DNA of 40,905 nucleotides from a virus, in IMG/VR virus record IMGVR_UViG_3300009181_000011, positions 1 through 40,905 of that record. The stretch is one strand, 5' to 3'. Below are positions 29,524 through 38,200 of the stretch, piece after piece. The position numbers and the translations under genes are program-made. The notes below the pieces were generated by a model. The model had not been told where the DNA came from. It did no database searches and saw only the letters and a list, made by a program, of their open reading frames with translations. The first letter of the stretch is position 1. Every line of letters begins with the position of its first letter.

Positions 29524-32237
29524 GCGCCGATCCTTGTGAAAACTACTCTGCCACCGTTGTAATTTCCTGCTGTATTGGAGCTTTGAGCCACCCAAAGACT
29601 GATAGTCTCACCGGCTAGAACGCGAACCGTTCCAGTTCCTTGCAACTGACATCCGGCTTGATTTGGCATTACAAGAGTAAGAGCAATCTGCTTAAAAAAA
29701 GCGGCTTGTTTGTAAATATACCCAAAGAATTGTGCCAAAGAAGTAGTGGCCGCACTTGCTGTTGTTTGGAGTTCTACGGAGTATACCCCAGAGATTGGAG
29801 CAGTGAAATATCCGGTTGCGCCATTGTATGCTGAGTGAGTATCTTCAAACTTAGTAGCGCATGTAAAGATCGCCGTCGCGCCAACAACCACAGCTCCACC
29901 TGAGTAAGTGTACTCAGCCCTCACCACCGGAGGCGTCTCAGCCATGTTCCCGTTGGACACCTTGCGGACACGCCAAGCTTGTAAACCGGTGCTAACTTCA
30001 CTAGCCCAAGTCGATCCGGGGAAAGCGGTATTGCAGAAGTTCACGTCGATGGCAACACCGCCTGATGCGGGGCGCGCTTGGGCTCCCGAATATGCTGTTC
30101 CAGCGTCGTTGGCTTGGAAGCCATAGGCTGTATTTTCAATTGGAGTCCACGTACCGTTAATTTTGAACTCAAGCACTGGTAAATCTGTAGGGCCAAATGG
30201 ACGTCTAAAAACAACCCGTTTAGCGACAGTGGCGGTAGCAGACGGAGCAAACGACTGAACCGCCACACCATCGGTTCCGTACCCATTGTTTGCGCCGCCA
30301 GTGTCAGAAACTGTGGTAAGCGTGGTGTTCCAAGCATACTCCGTGAAATCCGTCGCCAAGTTGACGTTGGTCGTCCACTGGGCGATGGGGACGGTAAAGT
30401 CGAACGAGACGAAGTCAGCGGACGCCCAAGTAAATGGAACCGATGCGATCCACTGGGTCTGTCCGTTTGGCCCATAGAATGCGGTTCCGTCCCACGTTCC
30501 TGACCAGTCTGTGACACTATTCTTGGTTGCGGTTATTGGGAACATGATTGTGGCCATGTTGGCAGTAAGTCCAGCGGGGAGCAGACTGCTCATCGAAAGC
30601 AGAACAGCACCACTGGCCGCACCACTGGCCAAATATTTGGCATTGATATGAATGTTTGAACCAACTCTTCGCCATTGTGCCACCGCCCACGACCCGGGGA
30701 GATTATTAAACCCAGCGGGAGGCGTATAAGCAGTCCATCCCCCCACCGCCGCCGCATTGGGGATGGTCATCCGGCTCACGGTAACGTTGTCGAGGTTGAC
30801 GTTGCACGCTGTGGTGTCCGTTGCGGTGTACATCAGGATTAGCCGGTACGTAACCGCCGTTGTTGGAAAGAACGTAGCGAAGAACTGGTTTGGAGTGGGT
30901 GCCGTTGTGGGGTGCAGATACTGGTCTGAAAGCGGTATCACCGACCCGACTACTGCGCCACCGATACTTGCCGTTGCGAAGACGAACACCTGCCAGTTGT
31001 TATCAAGTGCCGCAGTGTCCATGTAGTAGGGAAAGGCGATCTGCCAAACTGTCCCCAAGTAAGCCGGTGAAACCGTAAAGTCGACGCTCCATCCGGTTCC
31101 CTTGATTGAAGCTCCCGTCCCCTTAGCCAACTTGAGATCATAGGTTCCAGCAAGCGGGGAGCTCCCGTTGAAGGTTGCCACCAGCGACCCCTGAGTACCT
31201 GGTGCGTCTACAGCAGAGGTATACCCGCTCACGGGTACGGTTACAGCACCGTCAGCAAAAAGTTTGCCGAAGGTGGTGTCGTTGTCTACGGTTGACCCCA
31301 CGATGAACGACGCCACCGCGCCGCCGGCATTGTCTACATACGCTTTGTTTGCAATATCTTGGGCGTCTGAAGGTGTAGCAACCCTAGCGCGAGACGAGCC
31401 GTCCCGCATAACAATGGTCGAGGCCGTTGCTGTTGATACGGCCCCGTGCGCCGTGGTGAGCGCAGCGTGTGTTGCATCGGCAGCTGCCCGCAGTGTGTTG
31501 ACTGCGGTTGCAGTGTTATCAACGTAATTTTTCGTAGCGATGTGAGCAGAGTCGGTTGGCTCTGCAACCTTTGAATTGCCGGCTATATCACGCTGCATCA
31601 TTGTGGTTGGGGTTGCTTCTGAGAAACCCCCCAAAGCTGCGTTGACTACATACGTGAGCTTCTCTGTGGCGCTATCCCAGCCCAGTACCTTGCCCCCTTT
31701 TACTCCCGGCGGGATGATGGCTGATGCCGATGGGATTGCCTTGGGGTCAACATTGAATGCCGTGGTGTTCGATGGATGAATCTGGATGGATCGGTTTGCT
31801 GCTTCGATGGCTGCTACTGCCATCCTCGTTGTCTTGTCAAGCTGGGCAGCAATTGCCTGTGGGGATAGTGCCAAACGGGACTCACCCGAGTAGTCCTGGC
31901 CGGCATCTGATCTCCACCAAAGGGTGATCGACTTTCCTGTGAAAGATCCTGCAGCCCAGGAGGCATCACTGATAGAAGAAGGTTTAACATACAGTGTGAC
32001 GGTATTGGAACTGATCAGCCACTCTGTGGTCTTGGTTAGCTTAGTTCGCGTTGTACCGTCAAAGTATTCCACAACCAGCGCGAGATCGTCGTCCCATGCT
32101 TTGCCAGTAACTCCCATATCCGAATACTTCGGGTTGGTAAAGCTAAAGCAGTTACTGAATCCAACGCTATTGGAGGCAGCCTTTGTCAGGTTCGTATAGG
32201 GCAGAACAACGGTAGAGTCATCAAATCCATAAGCCAT
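29520..32237 (-). CDS. Tail fibre/receptor-binding protein with C1q-like tip
   Basis: A 905-residue protein. The N-terminus (MAYGFDDSTVVLPYTNLTKA, then FSFTNPKYSDMG and LALVVEYFDG) resembles the T7 gp17-like particle-anchoring domain. Residues about 205-300 contain repeated 'DAxxIANKxYVDN' type segments (DSAHIATKNYVDN, DAQDIANKAYVDN) common in trimeric fibres. The middle is beta-rich. The C-terminal ~130 residues (NGATGYFTAPISGVYSVELQ) match a C1q/TNF-like jelly roll, a receptor-binding fold. It follows the giant protein. A hairpin covers its ribosome-binding site. Confidence 0.85.
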   Translation of the reverse strand: MAYGFDDSTVVLPYTNLTKAASNSVGFSNCFSFTNPKYSDMGVTGKAWDDDLALVVEYFDGTTRTKLTKTTEWLISSNTVTLYVKPSSISDASWAAGSFTGKSITLWWRSDAGQDYSGESRLALSPQAIAAQLDKTTRMAVAAIEAANRSIQIHPSNTTAFNVDPKAIPSASAIIPPGVKGGKVLGWDSATEKLTYVVNAALGGFSEATPTTMMQRDIAGNSKVAEPTDSAHIATKNYVDNTATAVNTLRAAADATHAALTTAHGAVSTATASTIVMRDGSSRARVATPSDAQDIANKAYVDNAGGAVASFIVGSTVDNDTTFGKLFADGAVTVPVSGYTSAVDAPGTQGSLVATFNGSSPLAGTYDLKLAKGTGASIKGTGWSVDFTVSPAYLGTVWQIAFPYYMDTAALDNNWQVFVFATASIGGAVVGSVIPLSDQYLHPTTAPTPNQFFATFFPTTAVTYRLILMYTATDTTACNVNLDNVTVSRMTIPNAAAVGGWTAYTPPAGFNNLPGSWAVAQWRRVGSNIHINAKYLASGAASGAVLLSMSSLLPAGLTANMATIMFPITATKNSVTDWSGTWDGTAFYGPNGQTQWIASVPFTWASADFVSFDFTVPIAQWTTNVNLATDFTEYAWNTTLTTVSDTGGANNGYGTDGVAVQSFAPSATATVAKRVVFRRPFGPTDLPVLEFKINGTWTPIENTAYGFQANDAGTAYSGAQARPASGGVAIDVNFCNTAFPGSTWASEVSTGLQAWRVRKVSNGNMAETPPVVRAEYTYSGGAVVVGATAIFTCATKFEDTHSAYNGATGYFTAPISGVYSVELQTTASAATTSLAQFFGYIYKQAAFFKQIALTLVMPNQAGCQLQGTGTVRVLAGETISLWVAQSSNTAGNYNGGRVVFTRIGA

Positions 32238-32241
32238 ATCG

Positions 32242-32270
32242 GCCCCCTGAGTCCAGTCTACTCAGGGGGC
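32242..32270 (-). promoter_or_regulatory. Hairpin covering the ribosome-binding site of the tail fibre gene
   Basis: A perfect 11-base stem GCCCCCTGAGT / ACTCAGGGGGC with a seven-base loop. Its 3' arm contains AGGGGG, the ribosome-binding site of the ATG at 32237. No U tract follows. It is closely related to the hairpin at 6444-6469 (both have a TAGACTG loop on the transcribed strand). Confidence 0.65.
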
Positions 32271-32282
32271 TCTAGTGGCCCC

Positions 32283-32292
32283 TGTGCGCTAG
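32283..32292. repeat. TGTGCGCTAG repeat, copy 3
   Basis: It reads CTAGCGCACAGGGG on the transcribed strand and contains the TAG stop of the giant gene. With copies 1 and 2 it marks the three longest late-region gaps other than the capsid terminator. Confidence 0.6.
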
Positions 32293-35200
32293 TCTTTGGC
32301 CCTCCACCCAAGGATCTCGCCCGCGTTCCCGTTGCCCACAGCGCGGAACACGCGGATGGGTGCGGTGACCGGGAACTGGAACGTCAGGCCCGCGGCTTCG
32401 AGTGCAGCCTGAGCGGCCTTGATGGCGTTCTTCGTTGCGACTTCCTCGTCCTTCGCGTCCACGGCCTTGGTGACGTACTTCACGGTGTCGGCCACGTTCT
32501 GCACGACGTTCTGTGCAGGAGAGACACCTTGGCCGTACCCGCGAATCAGGGCGGCGAGGCTCGGCCCGATGATGGGCAGGAGCTCCACCATGCCGGCGCC
32601 AAGGGCCTGCAGCCAGTCTTCCTCTGTCTCGGGGGGCTGGCCCTTGCCGATGGACCAGAAAACGGCCATGGAAGCGGCGATGCCGATGGTGATTCCCACA
32701 GACTTGAGGTAGCGGCCCTTCGAGAGCGCCTGCCAGTTGCCGTATCCAATTTGGTTGAAAATCTTGTTCGAGGGCCCGGTGAACATCAGCAAGGTGCGGA
32801 GCAGTGCGTTCTGGTTGCGGTAGGCTCCAGCGACAGCCTTCGGGTGGCCGGCCTGCTGAGTCTGGTCCACGACGAAGTCGGCGTAGTCGATGGCGTCCTG
32901 GTCGCTCTGGCCCTTGGCCTTGGCTGTGTCGAACGCGGCGCCCCACCCTGCGGCGGTGATTGCCTTGTCCACCAGCTGCATGGGCATCATGCCGACGTGG
33001 GAGAACTCGTAGACCCACCGGCCCACCGCGGTCTTCCGCTTGCCCTGGTCGATGGCGATGAACCCGAAGCGCTCGACGCGGCCCTTCTGCTGCACGCTGC
33101 GCTTGTCGGCCATCTTGATCGTGTGCGGAAGTTTGAGCAGGTTCCAAACCAGCAGGTCTGGACGGGTGTGGCCCATGAAGGTGAACAGCGAGGGGATCTG
33201 CTTGAGCATGGTGGCCATGTTGTAACTCATGTACGCGATGGCGCTGTTGCTCTGCAGCCGGCCCATCACCCGGTCGAAGGCAGTGAAGCTCTTGCCCCAG
33301 TAGCGGTTGGCGAGGGTGTTGATGTAGGTGTCGATCTCATGCCAGTACCCCGAACCTCGCGCCTGCTCGATGGCGTTCTTCACCTCGCTGGCGTGGTAAA
33401 TGGACTTGAGGTCTTTCACCACGGGGGCGTAGGAGATGTACTGCTCCTGGCGCACGACCTGCTCGAGCCACTGGGTCCAGGCCCCGAGCTTGATGGGCTT
33501 CTGGTACTCAGCGGGGATCTCGAGGCGGGAGATGCTGAAGCCCTTCTCCACGCTGGCGGCGCGGACCGCAGTGGCCATTCCCATCTCGTATTTGATCTGA
33601 TCGTCCATGGCCTCGAGGTCGATCTCGGCGCGGGCCATCGGGGAGTAGTTGGGCTCGTAGCCGGGGACCGCGTTCTCGTTCTCGGCGATGGCGTCGAACA
33701 GGCGCTGCTGGTTCTCCTCGTACTCGGCGAGGATCTTGTCACCCAGATTGCGGGCCCAGGCCAGGTCGGGAGACTCCTGGGCGAACCGGATCACCTCGGG
33801 GTCGACCTTGTTGCCGTGGACGATGGCGATGCTCTTCTTTTCGTTCTTCATGCCGACGTAGATGTCGATCAGGGCGTCCACGGTCCAGACCGAGTCGGTG
33901 CCGTCCACCTTGATCCGCTTGAACAGGTCGCGCACGGGCACCTTGTTGTCTTTCAACCAGGCGAACATGGCGTCGGTGCGGCGCAGCTTCTCGGTCAAGA
34001 ACTCGTTCTCGGCCTTGTTGGGCACCTTGTAGAGCATCTCGAAGTTGGGCCCCTTGTAGTCCTTCCCACCGTCGAGGATGTCGGCCATGTTCGAGAGCGT
34101 GAAGATCAGGGCCTGGAGGTCGCCGCCCTTCCCTCGCTTATCGTCAGCCTGGCCGGCGTTGACCATGATCTGGTCCCGCTGCCGCATGGCCGTGCTGATC
34201 TTCAAGCGGAGCTCTTCCTTCTGCGCCTCGTCGGTCATGCCGGTAAGGTCGGATTCCATGGCCTTCACCTTCTCGTCGAACGCGGCCCAGTCCTTGTACA
34301 CGGCGCCCAGGATCTCGCGCTTGATGCGGTCGATGCGGGCCTTGCGCTGCTCCATCTTGTAGTTGAGCTTGAACCGGCCATTGGCCTCGAGGTGTTTGCG
34401 CAGCAGGTACTCGTTCTCGAGCTCCTCGAAGCTCCAGAGGTTGAGGCTCTTGGTGTTGAGCTCGCGCTTGGCCTTGGTGTTGAGGTGGGCGTACTCCTCG
34501 GGGTGCTGCGAGTACCAGAACTGCTCGGCACGCTTGAGACTGACCTTCTCGTCCTTGCGGAAGTGCGGGTCGATCATGGCCCTCATGCGCTCGATCTGCT
34601 GGGCCTCGTCGACGTGGATGGTCTTCGGCACCGGTCTGGCGATGTACGCAGCCATGTCCCGCATCTGCTGGAACTTGGCGCGGATGGCCCGGGCTTCCTT
34701 CTCCGCGGCGCGGATGGCCTTGCGCTGCTCGTCCAGTTCGATCTTCGTCTGGGCGACGGCGTCGTGGTAGGACTGCTTGTACAAGTCGAGCCACTCGTTG
34801 GCGTTTCGAGCATCGGCCTTGGTCTTCTCCAGTGCTTTCCAGAGGCGGCTGCTGAACTTCTCCAGTGCGGCGATGTCGTCCTTGTAGCCTGCGGCGGTGG
34901 CGTCAGCTTCCTGGCGGGCAGAGTTGAGAGCGTCTTCGAACTCGGCGCGGGTCTCCTCGAGGCTGACGACCTGGTTCTTCTTGATCTCAAGGGCAACCCA
35001 TAGGCGGGAAGAGAAGTTCTTCAGGGCCTTGTTCTCGTCCTTCAGGTCGGCGACCTTCCCGGTGGCGGTGTCGAGCCGGCCTTCCAGTTTGCGGGCCTCG
35101 CGCTTGGCGCCCGAGGTCTTGTCCTTCTGCTGGTCGATCTTCTCAAGCTTGGTCTCGACGACCTTCTCAAGTCCGGCCACTTCCTTCTTGAGCGCCCGCT

Positions 35201-38200
35201 CCTTCTCGTCCTGCTGAACGCTCCGCTGCTGCCAGTAGTTCTTGGACTCGTTGCTCATGCGGAGCTCGGCGGCAAGTTTGAAGTCGGTGTCGGGGTCAAG
35301 CTCCAGGGCCTTCACCTCGACAGCCGGCGGGGCGTAATCAAGGGCTGCGGCTTCCATGGCCTGCTCAACGGCGAGGGCCTCGATCAGGAGCTCGTCAACC
35401 TGGCCACCCTCGGCGTACTGCCAGACCTGATGACGGTACGGGCGGGGGTTATTCTTCATGGCGGTGATGGACCGGGCGAGCTCCTTGGGGTCCACCTCTT
35501 TGTCGTTGGCCAGCTTCAGGGCCACGGCCTTCACGAAGCGGGGCATCTTGTGCGCCTGCATGGCCGGCTCATTGGTGCCCAGCTTGGCCAGGATATCGCG
35601 GGCCTTGGCCTCGTCGAGCCCCGAAAGGAAGTCCTTGTCGAACTCAGCGGCGTCCTTCATGCGGGCGGCGAGGTACGCGGCCTTGTAGGTAGCGCGGTCC
35701 TCGGGGGTGAGTTCGGGGGCGGTGTCGTTGAACACGTCGAAGTCGGGGTTGGCCATGGCGGCTTCGTCCCGTGCAGCCTCGAGCCAGGCGTCGATGTCGT
35801 CGTACTTGAGCGACTCGGCGATCAGGTCTTTGAGGCTCTCGCGGCGCTCCAGTTCGGCAGCGGCCCAGGCTTCGGTGGCGTACTGGTTCAGGGTCGAAGT
35901 GGGTACGATCTTGCCGGCGTCCACCGCGGCCTTCACGGCGAGCTTCTGCACGTCGTCACGGGTGGGGCGCGAAGTAGCCGCGGCCCGGAGGGTGGCCAGG
36001 GCCTGCTCGTCCACGGCGATGGCGACGCGGAGGCTCTCGGCCCGTTTGCGAAACTCGCGGGCGATGGCCTCGCGGGGTGCGCTGCTCTGGCGGGCCTGAG
36101 CGTCGATGCGCTTGTCGAGGGTGGTGGGGTCTTCGAGGGAGGCGAGCTCAATGCGGGCGGCGTCTAGCTGCTGGGAGAGGACATCGGCGTCTAGCGAGTC
36201 TTCTGAGAAGAGGCCGTATTTTTCGCGGAGGCGAGTAGCTCTTTCGCCAAAGCCCTGGCCTCTTCCAGTTCCTTGCCCGTCCTGACTCCCAAGCTGCGAC
36301 TGATCTCCAGATCCTGCATCTGCTGGGCGTCCGTCTGAGGAAAGTACTTGGACTCGTCGGTCTGCGGCATCAATGGCCTCCTGAATCTCTGCGTCGGTCT
36401 TGCCTGTGTTGCTGGCCAGAAGTCTGGCCGCGTTGGCATAGTCGGGTGCATCTGCTTCATTATACACCGCCGCCTTGCCAGGTTCCATACCCAGGGTCTC
36501 ATAAAGGTTCTTTTCTGCGTACCAGAGCAGGGCCTGGAAGTCGGCCATGGTGAGGTTGAGGTTCTTGGCGTGTAGCCGGTTGAGAACCTCGCGTGCAACC
36601 CTGCGGACTACCTGACGTTCGACGGGGCCACCGGGGGCCTCCTTCTGCCCGTCGAGGTATTTCCACAATCCGTTGCCGGCGAGCCGTAGCCGGTTCCCGA
36701 TGGTTCCTGCAAGCGGGGCGTCGGAGGTGTCTTCCTCGTCAGACGACTCCTCGTTCACGACGTTGGTCTCGCTGGCCAGGCGCACGTTGTTCAGCTGCGA
36801 CCTGGTCTCGGAGTCGATGCTAGCCTTGTGGACCATGGTGGCCAGGTAGGCTTCGGGCTCGTTCTGGACCATGTCCATTGCGGATTCTATGGACGCAATC
36901 TCGAGGGGGATGGACGACAGCCGGCGCTCAATGTAGAGCACCTGCTCTTGCACTTTCGCAGCCTGGTCCGCGTCGAAGCCTTCCCTGATGCGGGACTGGA
37001 TGCTGTCGATGTCGGCCTGGGCCTTGGTCAGTGCCTTGACCAGCGACTTCTTTTCCTTGGCGCCGGCCTCGGTGGACTCGTCTCCCTTGAACGCGTTGAG
37101 CGCAGCCTGGGCAGCATCAACCTTCTCCTGCTTTGCAGGGATTCCGTCGCCCAGTTTCTCGAACCGGGTCAGCTGGCCCTTGCGGTACGCGTCGGTGGCC
37201 ATCTTCTCGATCTTCTGGTGGGTCTCGCTGGTCTTGTCAGTGAAGGCCTTGAGGTCGTCCTGCAGCTGTTTGAGGTCAGCTTCCATGAAGGACTTCGCCT
37301 CGGCCATGTCCAGGCTGATCTTGAGCTTCTTGAGCTCCTCGCGTGCAGCGGCGTCACCGGACAGTTCCTCGATCAGCTTGGCCATCTGGGCCTTGCCGGC
37401 AGCAACCATCTCCGGTCGCTCGGTGACCAGGGTGCCGGTCCAGCGGCCCCAAGTGCGGATGAACCAGCGGTCCATCGTCAGCTGGTTGAAAATACCGTTC
37501 AGGTTGGCGTAGAAACCGTTGCCGATCTTGGGCCCGATCACCGCGGCGCCGAGAACCGTCTCGTCCGCAGCCTCGCCTGTGACCTTGGTCTTGAACAGCT
37601 TTGTGACCTGAGACGCCTTGAGCTCCAAGAGCATCAGGTCGGCAAGCTCCTCGGCTCCAAACTCCTCGACCAGGTCGTTGTACTTCAGCAGCGAGTCGTT
37701 GATGGCGTTGGCCGCGGTCCCAATCCCGATGTCTCCCGGCATCTTGCCCGTGGCCATGTAGCGGTTGTACGCCTTCTCTGCCAGGGGGAAGTTGTCTCGG
37801 ACCTTAAGTCCGTTCGACGTGACCGCCAGGGCCCAGAGGAACGCGCCCTTCTTGGCCTTGTCGGTAGCGATCTCGGGGTGAATAAGGGCCAGAGCGGCCA
37901 GGGCATGACGGATCTTGAGGTCGTACCAGCCGATGGCCAGGGCGTTGGTCTTCATGGCCTCGATGCTGTCGGCGAACCCAAGCTCGACCAGGCGGTTGAA
38001 GCTCTTGTCGTATTCGGAGCTCAAGGCTGCGGACTTGTCGGACAGCCGTGCTACCTCGGCGTCTGCGGCCTTTTTCTCGGCCAGCGCCGGCGAAAGCTGC
38101 GGTCGGTACTTCTCCAGCCAGATACGGGCGTCACGCATGACAGCAGACTCGGCCTTGGTGTCCTTACCACGGGCAGCGAGCTCTGAGTTGTTGGCATCGT

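Noticed and set aside
32242-32270. Rho-independent terminator after the giant gene
   Set aside because: The hairpin is strong, but no U tract follows on the minus strand and the ribosome-binding site of the next gene is in its 3' arm.
6482-32292. CTAGCGCACA copies as promoters for a phage RNA polymerase
   Set aside because: No single-subunit RNA polymerase gene was found, there is no AT-rich melting region next to the copies, and only three short copies exist.
32529-35003. 824-residue open frame on the plus strand
   Set aside because: Same shadow effect opposite the coiled-coil part of the giant gene. The translation is repetitive and has no domain.
36828-38186. 452-residue open frame on the plus strand
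   Set aside because: Antisense to the helical part of the giant gene, in high-GC sequence, with shadow-like Leu/Gly/Val/Asp composition and no start context.
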